A stretch of 5,343 nt of DNA. Origin: an uncultured Rhodospirillaceae bacterium (GTDB lineage: Bacteria > Pseudomonadota > Alphaproteobacteria > RF32 > CAG-239). The notes beneath the pieces are model-generated. The model was not told the origin of the DNA, did not search any database, and saw nothing but the letters and a program-made list of their open reading frames with translations. Below, in pieces: positions 1 to 5,343 of this stretch. Position numbers and translations under genes: made by a program. Where the stretch lies: contig OMQI01000048.1 in the NCBI GenBank assembly GCA_900313185.1, positions 1 through 5,343 of the forward strand. The letters are read 5' to 3'. The stretch's first letter is position 1, and the number at the start of each line of letters is the position of its first letter.

Positions 1-65
1 CGGTAGCTGCCGGTTCTTCTGATTACTACTCCTTGTTTATTGTTTTATTTTTTATATTCATCTCC

Positions 66-99
66 TCCCCTTAAGGCCTCCTCCTTAAGGGGATTTTTT
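66..99 (+). terminator. Intrinsic terminator of an upstream plus-strand gene
   Basis: An 11-bp perfect stem (66-76 with 83-93, core CCCCTTAAGG/CCTTAAGGGG) closes a 6-base CCTCCT loop and is followed directly by six T residues (94-99). The T tract lies only on the plus-strand side, so it ends a plus-strand transcript entering from the left. The gene it serves is essentially outside the window. All three plus frames close early, with stops at 4-6, 20-22 and 72-74, so at most a few C-terminal codons are present and the frame cannot be chosen. Confidence 0.85.
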
Positions 100-204
100 C
101 TTACTCATTTTATTTAATCAGCAAGCTTGTCCAGTATTTTATCAAGTGCATTTTATTGAAATATAAGTATATCCAAACTAATATACCGCACGGTTTAAAA
201 GCAT

Positions 205-235
205 AAAAAAAGAGAGTATTACTACTCTCCTTTTT
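205..235 (-). terminator. Intrinsic terminator of glgP
   Basis: Read on the minus strand, GAGAGTA (229-223) pairs with TACTCTC (218-212) around a GTAA tetraloop. The stem is extended by one G-U pair (230/211) and five A-U pairs (231-235 with 210-206), and the 3' side is a run of seven U residues (211-205). It starts 17 bases beyond the glgP stop codon, which is the expected place. Because A residues flank one side and T residues the other, it could also act weakly on plus-strand transcripts. Confidence 0.85.
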
Positions 236-251
236 GAGTGGTTAAAAAATA

Positions 252-2720
252 TTAATCAACCGGTTTAATATGCCAGATGTTTTTAGCATATTCCATAACC
301 GAACGATCACTGGAGAAATAACCGATTCTTGCTACATTATAGATAGCTTTTTTATACCATATTTCCGGTTTGGTATAATCTTTTTCAGCTTGATGGATAG
401 CATTGTTGAAAGCTTCCAAATCGGCCAAGATAAAGTAATAATCGTTATTTACCAATGAATCAAAAATCGGGCTGAATTGTTGAGGATAGTTGCTATCGGC
501 AAACATTGCAGAATTTACGCAATTCAAAATTCTCTTGATATATTCCAAATTTTCATAAATTTCTCTTGGATTGTAATTCAAACGACGTTCACGTATCTGC
601 TCTTCAGTCAAGCCGAACAAATAGAAGTTTTCAGCTCCGACAGCTTCACGAATTTCGATATTGGCACCGTCTAAGGTACCGACCGTTAACGCCCCGTTTA
701 AAGCAAATTTCATATTACCGGTACCGGATGCTTCAAAGCCGGCGGTTGAAACCTGACAGCTTATATCGGCAGCCGGCATTAAATATTCGGCGACCGAAAC
801 CTTATAATCAGGAATAAATACCACCTTCAGATAATCTCCCACACGTTCGTCATTATTGATAACTTCCGCTACATTATTGATAAACTTGATTACCAATTTG
901 GCGAATGTATAAGACGGAGCAGCCTTACCGGCAAAAATATATGTTTTCGGTGTCAGCGGATACTTACGATCATTTATTAAAGCCAAATAATCGCCGATAA
1001 CCTGCAATATAGTCATCAACTGGCGCTTATATTCGTGAATACGTTTAGCGTGAACAATGTACATGCTGTCCGGATTGACCATAATATGTGTTGCTTTATA
1101 TACTTTTTGAATAAGTCGACGCTTGTTTTCATGCTTAATTTCCTGAAATTGTTTGATGAAACTTTTGTCATCGACATATTTTTCCAACCCACGCAACAAA
1201 TCAAGATTAACAATCCAATCTTTGCCGATTTTATCGCAGATTAAATTTGCCAAATTATTATTGGCGTGAACCAACCAGCGACGCGGGGTAATTCCGTTGG
1301 TAACATTGGTGAATTTTTCCGGCCATAGTTCATAAAATTCAGGTACCAAACTGTTCTTTATCAGCTCAGAGTGCAACTTTGCTACTCCGTTTACCGAAAA
1401 TGAGCCGACAATGGAAAGATTGGCCATGCGAATAACCTGATTATCGCCTTCACCGTCTACAATTGAAACTTTACCGAGTTTATAGGAATCATCTCCGAAA
1501 TGGCTGCGAGCAAATTCCATAAAGCGACGATTAATTTCATAAATAATTTGCAAGTGACGCGGCAAATAATTGGCAATAATGGAACTACTCCATTTCTCCA
1601 AAGCTTCAGGCAATAAAGTATGATTGGTATAAGCGAAAACTTTGGTAACGATATTCCAAGCGTCATCCCATTCCATATTATACTTATCCAAGAGTTGACG
1701 CATCATTTCCACAATCGCCAACGCCGGATGAGTATCATTGAGTTGAATGCAAACATAATCAGGAAGTTTGGTAAAATCATTGCTCTTTTCCATAAAGCGT
1801 CTGATAATGTCTTGAATAGCGCAGGAAACGAAGAAATATTGCTGAACAAGACGTAATTCTTTTCCCAATGCTACGTTATCGGACGGATAAAGCACTTTAG
1901 AAATGGTTTCAGTACGAATTTTATCACGTACGGCTTCAATATAACCGCCGCTGTTGAAAATGTTCAAATCGAGTTCATCATCAGTTTTAGCAGAGAACAG
2001 ACGCAAATAGTTGACTGATTTGCCATTATAACCGACAATCGGAAAATCGTAAGGAACACCATATAAATGATGAGTGTCAGTCCAAATGTAACCGATTTTA
2101 CCATTCGGTTTGGTATAAACTTCAACGTGACCTCTGATAGGAATGGTTACCGTACGATCATAGCGGGCAAATTGCCAAGGAGAATTTTCTTCAAGCCAAC
2201 TGTCGGCCATTTCTACTTGATAGCCGTTATCAAATTTTTGTTTGAACAGACCGAACTGGTAGTTAATACCATATCCGAACCCAGGCAAGCCCATAGAGGC
2301 CATAGAATCCATATATCCGGCTGCCAATCTTCCTAAGCCTCCGTTACCCAGTGCAGGATCATATTCGGCATCAAAAATTTCTTGCAAGGAAATATCAGGA
2401 AAACCGTCTATTTTAATGCTTTTCAATATATCATATAATCCGAGATTGTACAGATTGTTTTCCAGAGAACGACCGATAAGATATTCTATAGAGAGGTAAT
2501 AAATACGTTTGGTTCCCACCTTGTTATAGCGTGCGATGGTTTCATACATCTTATCCATAGCAAATTCACGTACAGCCAGAGCCACCACAGTGAATGCTTC
2601 CTCTTTGGTCAATTCACAAGCACGTTTACCGATAAAGTATTTGATATAATGTTCAATCGCCAGTTTCAAACGGGCTTTTTCGATTTCATTAATATCGTTT
2701 TTGTTCTCTTTCACAATCAT
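252..2720 (-). CDS. glgP: Glycogen/starch/maltodextrin phosphorylase
   Basis: This is a complete 822-residue GT35 glycogen phosphorylase, the normal length for bacterial enzymes. It cleaves terminal alpha-1,4-linked glucose from glycogen with orthophosphate, giving glucose-1-phosphate in the cytoplasm. The family motifs are all present and in order: NGGLGRLAAG (126-135), LNDTHPALAI (327-336), NHTLLPEALE (366-375, containing the active-site-region His367), RIHEYKRQ (560-567, phosphate-binding region), and EASGTGNMK (663-671), in which Lys671 is the expected pyridoxal-phosphate lysine, followed by GTLDGANIE (681-689). No key residue is missing and there is no frameshift. No signal peptide or membrane segment is seen. 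The Shine-Dalgarno sequence AAGGGAG (2728-2722) sits only about 2 bases from the ATG at 2720 but 7 bases from the in-frame GTG at codon 3 (2714-2712), so the real product may start there with 820 residues. No other glycogen gene (glgA, glgB, glgC, glgX) is adjacent. The gene is flanked by its own promoter and terminator, so it is probably monocistronic. Preference among glycogen, starch and maltodextrin cannot be read from the sequence. Confidence 0.97.
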   Translation of the reverse strand: MIVKENKNDINEIEKARLKLAIEHYIKYFIGKRACELTKEEAFTVVALAVREFAMDKMYETIARYNKVGTKRIYYLSIEYLIGRSLENNLYNLGLYDILKSIKIDGFPDISLQEIFDAEYDPALGNGGLGRLAAGYMDSMASMGLPGFGYGINYQFGLFKQKFDNGYQVEMADSWLEENSPWQFARYDRTVTIPIRGHVEVYTKPNGKIGYIWTDTHHLYGVPYDFPIVGYNGKSVNYLRLFSAKTDDELDLNIFNSGGYIEAVRDKIRTETISKVLYPSDNVALGKELRLVQQYFFVSCAIQDIIRRFMEKSNDFTKLPDYVCIQLNDTHPALAIVEMMRQLLDKYNMEWDDAWNIVTKVFAYTNHTLLPEALEKWSSSIIANYLPRHLQIIYEINRRFMEFARSHFGDDSYKLGKVSIVDGEGDNQVIRMANLSIVGSFSVNGVAKLHSELIKNSLVPEFYELWPEKFTNVTNGITPRRWLVHANNNLANLICDKIGKDWIVNLDLLRGLEKYVDDKSFIKQFQEIKHENKRRLIQKVYKATHIMVNPDSMYIVHAKRIHEYKRQLMTILQVIGDYLALINDRKYPLTPKTYIFAGKAAPSYTFAKLVIKFINNVAEVINNDERVGDYLKVVFIPDYKVSVAEYLMPAADISCQVSTAGFEASGTGNMKFALNGALTVGTLDGANIEIREAVGAENFYLFGLTEEQIRERRLNYNPREIYENLEYIKRILNCVNSAMFADSNYPQQFSPIFDSLVNNDYYFILADLEAFNNAIHQAEKDYTKPEIWYKKAIYNVARIGYFSSDRSVMEYAKNIWHIKPVD

Positions 2721-2721
2721 T

Positions 2722-2728
2722 CTCCCTT
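2722..2728 (-). promoter_or_regulatory. Shine-Dalgarno sequence of glgP that bears on start choice
   Basis: The minus-strand sequence AAGGGAG is followed by AATGATTGTG. Spacing from GGGAG to the ATG is a single A (two bases if only GGGA pairs), which is too tight, while spacing to GTG two codons later is 7 bases, close to optimal. The sequence therefore favours GTG initiation at 2714, though the longer ATG start cannot be excluded. Confidence 0.65.
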
Positions 2729-2751
2729 AATTTATGTTTTTAACGTACCTC

Positions 2752-2760
2752 TTTATACCA
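2752..2760 (-). promoter_or_regulatory. Probable extended -10 promoter of glgP
   Basis: On the minus strand TGGTATAAA is an extended -10 element (TGn plus TATAAA, five of six matches to TATAAT). A run of T residues lies just upstream and no good -35 hexamer occurs at the right distance, as is common for extended -10 promoters. Transcription would begin near 2745, giving a leader of about 25 bases that includes the Shine-Dalgarno sequence. It is predicted from sequence only. Confidence 0.55.
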
Positions 2761-2836
2761 AAAAAAATTTAAATTGATTGAATTTTATTTAATAATATAA
2801 CAATTCTGTGGATTATTTGTAGATGAAACAAAATAA

Positions 2837-2865
2837 TTGATTTTTATAAAAAATGGTTTTATAAG
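2837..2865 (+). promoter_or_regulatory. Probable sigma-70 type promoter of the tolC-like gene
   Basis: TTGATT (2837-2842, four of six matches to TTGACA) and TATAAG (2860-2865, five of six matches to TATAAT) are separated by exactly 17 bases. The upstream DNA is strongly AT-rich. The predicted start of transcription is near 2872, about 24 bases before the ATG. It is divergent from the glgP promoter, and the two -10 elements lie about 100 bases apart, so a shared regulator is possible but no operator is evident. Confidence 0.6.
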
Positions 2866-2895
2866 CGTAAAATAGTATGAGAAAGAGAGTGACTA

Positions 2896-4257
2896 ATGAA
2901 AAACTTGCAAATAACAAAATTTTTAGCATTGCTGCTATGTGGAATAGTATCCACTAATGCTAATGCCGAAACCATTTTTGACGCTATGAGCGAAGCCTAT
3001 AACACCAATCCGACTTTGCATGGTGAACGTGCTGCCAGCGGGGCTATTAATGAAGAAGCTGCATTGGCTCGTTCCGGATTCCGTCCGAGTGTTTCGGTGG
3101 GAGGAAGTTATACCGACAGCCATACCAGAAAAACCGGAACCAAAACAACGGATGGTTATTCCAAAGGGTATAAGGGTGTAGTTACACAGCCTATTTTTAG
3201 CGGATTTCAAACCTATAATTCAGTGAAAGCCGCTGATAGCAAAGCCAAAGCAGAATTGCAGAATTTATATGATGTTGAACAGGACGTATTGCTTGAGGCT
3301 TCGACAGCTTATTTGGATGTGGTTCGTGATGAGGCAATCGTTAAATTACAGGAAAACAATGAACAGTTGTTGAAAAAACAACTTGATGAAACAATGGCTC
3401 GTTTCAGTGTGGGGGAAGTTACCCGTACCGATGTGGCACAATCACGGGCAAGTTATGCGCAAGCTCAGTCGGAATTGATTTCCGCTCAGGGAAATTTAGC
3501 GATTTCCAGAGATGACTATAGACGAGTTATCGGAAAAGTTCCGGAAGATGTTCATTTTCCGGAAAATCTGGCTGGGATGTTTCCGACCGAATTTAATTCG
3601 GCAATGAGCTACGCCAAAGCTAATAATTACGCTTTGCTTGCGGCTCAAAAAGCCTTAAAAGCTGCAAAATATAATGTAAAGAGTAATGAAGGAGCGTTAT
3701 TGCCGGAAGTTAATTTCACGGCTTCAAGCGGCAAAAATACGGTTTCTAATCATAACGGCATCAATCCGTCTACCCGTAGCAACGAATATACGGTTGAAAT
3801 GAATGTTCCGCTTTATTCCGGTGGAGCTACTCGAGCTAAAATTCGTAAAAGCAAGTATCAAAGATGGGAAGCTCAAGAAAATTTGCGCAATGCTGAGCGC
3901 TTAGTTGTTTCCGGTGTTACCGCCAGTTGGGAAATGATGCAAACCACAAAGTCAAATATTTCTTCCATACAAGAACAAATTAAGGCTTCCGCCATTGCCT
4001 TGGAAGGAACTCAAAGAGAAGAGGCCTTGGGTAACAGAACGGTTCTTGATGTGTTAAACGCATATCAAACTTTGCTTATATCACAGGTTAACGAGGTGCA
4101 AGCCCGTCATGATTATTACCTTTCCGGTTTGCAGTTGATGCAGGCTATGGGTAAACTTACTGCGCAAAAGTTAGGATTAAAAGTTAAAAATTACGATGCC
4201 GAAGGACATTATCAGAACACCAAAGGCAAATGGTTAACCTTATCCATTGATAAGTAA
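2896..4257 (+). CDS. tolC: TolC-family outer membrane efflux/secretion channel protein
   Basis: This is a complete 453-residue outer membrane protein of the TolC (OEP) family, somewhat shorter than E. coli TolC. A Sec signal peptide is clear: K2 and K8, a hydrophobic stretch at 9-18, and an ANA|ET cleavage site after Ala24. The mature start, ETIFDAMSEAYNTNPTL, matches the family's N-terminal helix. The two-fold internal repeat is visible: QPIFSGFQTYNSVKAA (98-113) parallels VPLYSGGATRAKIRKS (304-319), and FSVGEVTRTDVAQSRASY (170-187) parallels EALGNRTVLDVLNAYQTL (376-393). In known members these form the beta-barrel entry strands and the periplasmic coiled-coil helices of a trimeric channel. 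The tail at 433-446 (YDAEGHYQNTKGKW) resembles alphaproteobacterial TolC proteins. The protein would serve type I secretion or a tripartite efflux pump, but no ABC, RND or adaptor gene is adjacent, so the partner and substrate are unknown. The start is supported by the signal peptide and a weak GAGAG ribosome site (2885-2889) 6 bases upstream. AAA and GAA codons dominate. The gene has its own promoter and terminator. The symbol is by family, since paralogues may exist. Confidence 0.93.
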   Translation: MKNLQITKFLALLLCGIVSTNANAETIFDAMSEAYNTNPTLHGERAASGAINEEAALARSGFRPSVSVGGSYTDSHTRKTGTKTTDGYSKGYKGVVTQPIFSGFQTYNSVKAADSKAKAELQNLYDVEQDVLLEASTAYLDVVRDEAIVKLQENNEQLLKKQLDETMARFSVGEVTRTDVAQSRASYAQAQSELISAQGNLAISRDDYRRVIGKVPEDVHFPENLAGMFPTEFNSAMSYAKANNYALLAAQKALKAAKYNVKSNEGALLPEVNFTASSGKNTVSNHNGINPSTRSNEYTVEMNVPLYSGGATRAKIRKSKYQRWEAQENLRNAERLVVSGVTASWEMMQTTKSNISSIQEQIKASAIALEGTQREEALGNRTVLDVLNAYQTLLISQVNEVQARHDYYLSGLQLMQAMGKLTAQKLGLKVKNYDAEGHYQNTKGKWLTLSIDK

Positions 4258-4272
4258 TTATAATAAATTATC

Positions 4273-4310
4273 AAAGCGGCGTCGATACAAATTTCGGCGC
4301 TGTTTTTTTT
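4273..4310 (+). terminator. Intrinsic terminator of the tolC-like gene
   Basis: The core stem GCGTCGA (4279-4285) pairs with TCGGCGC (4294-4300) with one G-U pair around an 8-base loop. It is extended by 4278-4273 pairing with 4301-4306 (two G-U pairs, one C-G and three A-U), for 13 pairs in all. Eight T residues (4303-4310) follow. It begins 15 bases after the tolC stop codon. It marks the last point that can be assigned with confidence to the same genome as glgP and tolC. Confidence 0.85.
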
Positions 4311-4402
4311 AGCGTTATGCCGACAAAAGTAATCTCATATACGTGTATGAAAAAGTGACGAATGGATTGGGAGTTTTTTGTCCGATTTTGTTCATTTTTC
4401 AC

Positions 4403-4433
4403 TTGCAAAAAGGTAAAGGATATGTTAACTTAG
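4403..4433 (+). promoter_or_regulatory. Candidate Bacteroidetes-type promoter of the lipoprotein gene
   Basis: TTG (4403-4405) is followed after 20 bases by TAACTTAG (4426-4433). This matches five of six fixed positions of the TAnnTTTG -7 box known from Bacteroides, at about the expected distance from a -33 TTG(T) box. Transcription would start near 4440 and leave a leader of roughly 180 bases. A weaker alternative is TTTG at 4514-4517 with TACTTTCT at 4538-4545, giving a leader of about 70 bases. Both are read by eye, and the consensus is short enough to occur by chance in AT-rich DNA. Confidence 0.4.
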
Positions 4434-4480
4434 TAGCTGTAATCACTAAGGATATTGGCAATTATTAAGAAATATGGTAT

Positions 4481-4495
4481 GAAATACTGTATTTC
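4481..4495. repeat. Near-perfect 15-base palindrome in the lipoprotein leader
   Basis: GAAATAC and GTATTTC are exact inverted repeats around a single central T. As DNA this is the shape of a site for a dimeric regulator. As RNA it could fold as a 6-bp hairpin with a CUG loop. It lies about 40 bases downstream of the candidate promoter start and 125 bases before the ATG. There is no T tract after it, so it is not an intrinsic terminator. Its function is unknown. Confidence 0.45.
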
Positions 4496-4620
4496 GCAGG
4501 TGATTTTTGTTGTTTTGTTCTACTACAAAGATAACGATACTTTCTTAAGTATAAGTTCTTTGCGGAATCTCTGGAAACAAAGACAAAATTCTAAAATAGT
4601 AAATTTAAAACCTCAAAGAT

Positions 4621-5343
4621 ATGAAAACGTTTAAGTATTTTAGCGAGTTAGTTAACGTCGTGACCGTAATGATTCTGGTCGTGGCAAGTGTATTCACAGT
4701 ATCCTGCGACAACGAGCAAGTCGAAGGTCAGGCAGTTCAGCACTCTGATACCATCAGAGTACTGAAGGGATACAAGTACGAGACCAGTCTCACACACACG
4801 TGGGATTCGGTTTATAAAATTAAGGTAACAGACGCAATGGTTAGCGGTTTGAAAATCTGGCGTACCGAGGGTGGTCAGAAGATTGAGCCGGCTATGTATG
4901 ATAACTCTGAGCGTCCCTTGTTGGAAGCTCATAGCGAGCTTGCCCGTGAGGACTATGCGATTACTGAATCGCAAGTTGACATCAAGCCGACAAGCTCTAC
5001 TCTCTTGAGAAACCAGAAAGTTGAGAAGGACGGTTCCACCACGGAGCTTGATACTTTGAGATTCTGGTTTGAAGATGGTCAGATTCTGAGCGTTCCCGTA
5101 ACAATCACCAACAAGTTGGTGAAGCTGGGTGACGGTTCTGTCTTTGACTTTGCAAGTTTGACTTTGGTAAAGGGTGAGTTCGCTCATCTGATTAACCATC
5201 CGAAGAATGATGCAAGAACGAGAGGCGCAGCCAAGACGTATGTTTCTGCAGAATACAATACCGAGTATAAAGCTTGGTTGACTTTGCAAGAGACTAATAT
5301 CGAGAACCCGAAGACTTTCGTGGTTCCGGTATACGCCTACACC
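4621..5343 (+). CDS. Predicted lipoprotein of unknown function, 3' end cut by the window
   Basis: An open frame of 241 codons runs from the ATG to the right edge without a stop. I do not recognise the family. The N-terminus is a lipoprotein signal peptide: K2 and K5, a hydrophobic stretch at about 10-27 (LVNVVTVMILVVASVFTV), then FTVSC with Cys29 as the probable lipidated residue. Cys29 is the only cysteine in the visible protein. An acidic, polar linker follows (DNEQVEGQ), as in many Bacteroidetes lipoproteins. The rest (about 40-241) is polar, with alternating hydrophobic residues (for example RFWFEDGQILSVPVTI at 147-162 and TYVSAEYNTEYKAWLTL at 206-222) suggesting a beta-rich, exported domain. 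It is probably anchored to the outer or inner membrane. The start has an AACCTCAAAGAT context and no Shine-Dalgarno sequence, typical of Bacteroidetes. Codons differ from tolC: 13 of 18 lysines are AAG and 14 of 19 glutamates GAG, against 7 of 31 and 5 of 31 in tolC. A surface or fimbrial component is possible but not shown. The long minus-strand open frame over the same bases is a shadow, because the plus frame has the signal peptide. Confidence 0.75.
   Translation, partial: MKTFKYFSELVNVVTVMILVVASVFTVSCDNEQVEGQAVQHSDTIRVLKGYKYETSLTHTWDSVYKIKVTDAMVSGLKIWRTEGGQKIEPAMYDNSERPLLEAHSELAREDYAITESQVDIKPTSSTLLRNQKVEKDGSTTELDTLRFWFEDGQILSVPVTITNKLVKLGDGSVFDFASLTLVKGEFAHLINHPKNDARTRGAAKTYVSAEYNTEYKAWLTLQETNIENPKTFVVPVYAYT

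Larger units (their letters stand above)
4311..4620. other. Gene-free stretch between the tolC-like gene and the lipoprotein gene
   Basis: These 310 bases hold no convincing gene. The left part (4311 to about 4400) has a 14-base imperfect dyad at 4336-4349 and nothing else recognisable. From about 4403 the DNA looks like the regulatory leader of the following gene: a Bacteroidetes-like promoter, a 15-base palindrome at 4481-4495, a smaller inverted repeat (ATACTT/AAGTAT, 4537-4552), and an A/T-rich start context without a Shine-Dalgarno sequence. The change in sequence character between the two flanking genes must fall in or near this stretch. No transposase, integrase, tRNA or flanking direct repeat was seen. 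Confidence 0.6.

Noticed and set aside
29..66. Minus-strand AAGGAG motif and a short frame starting at an ATG near 60 (MNIKNKTINKE)
   Set aside because: The frame stops after 11 codons, and no ATG, GTG or TTG follows the AAGGAG motif at usable spacing before the window edge.
1..74. C-terminal end of a plus-strand gene at the left edge
   Set aside because: Three stops in three frames occur within 74 bases. The frame open to 72-74 encodes a hydrophobic tail but its stop lies inside the terminator stem. The terminator shows that a gene ended nearby, but its frame cannot be determined.
100..204. Possible regulatory RNA or promoter between the two left-hand terminators
   Set aside because: The stretch is AT-rich but shows no convincing -35/-10 pair linked to a gene and no stable fold apart from the two terminators.
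2935..3210. Minus-strand 91-codon frame inside the tolC-like gene
   Set aside because: It overlaps the signal peptide and first repeat of a clear TolC protein and has no motif or ribosome site of its own.
4315..4395. A 26-residue open frame on the minus strand (starting MNKIGQKTPNPF)
   Set aside because: There is no ribosome binding site before its ATG, no recognisable motif, and it ends next to the tolC terminator. Length is within chance for AT-rich DNA.
4648..5289. A 213-codon open frame on the minus strand at the right end
   Set aside because: It lies wholly over the plus-strand lipoprotein frame, which has a convincing signal peptide, lipobox and start context. The minus-strand protein is rich in Cys and Arg, shows no family motif, and looks like a shadow.

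Overview
The window holds three genes, each in its own transcription unit, and the sequence character changes near the right end. From left to right it contains the terminator of a plus-strand gene that lies outside the window, a minus-strand glycogen phosphorylase (glgP) with its own terminator, a divergent promoter region, a plus-strand TolC-family outer membrane efflux protein with its own terminator, about 310 bases of leader or intergenic DNA, and the first 241 codons of a plus-strand predicted lipoprotein that runs off the right edge.

Positions 1 to about 4310 look like an AT-rich Gram-negative proteobacterium. The TolC mature N-terminus (ETIFDAMSEAYNTNPTL) and its C-terminal tail with an HYxxxxxKW pattern resemble alphaproteobacterial TolC proteins, so an AT-rich alphaproteobacterium, perhaps gut-associated, is my best guess. 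Promoters here are of sigma-70 type, glgP has a clear Shine-Dalgarno sequence, and lysine and glutamate codons favour AAA and GAA.

Positions from about 4400 onward look different. The last gene prefers AAG and GAG, has no Shine-Dalgarno sequence but an A/T-rich start context, encodes a lipoprotein signal with C29-D-N, and is preceded by a box resembling the Bacteroidetes TTG/TAnnTTTG promoter. This suggests either acquired DNA from a Bacteroidetes donor or an artificial join of two genomes in a metagenome assembly. The sequence alone cannot decide between these.

Functionally, GlgP releases glucose-1-phosphate from stored glycogen in the cytoplasm, and TolC is the outer membrane channel for type I secretion or tripartite efflux. 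They share only a divergent promoter region, and nothing links their jobs. The lipoprotein is not recognised. No RNA gene, CRISPR array, insertion sequence or complete novel system is visible. The points most worth a second look are the compositional break and the long leader of the lipoprotein gene, which contains a near-perfect palindrome.
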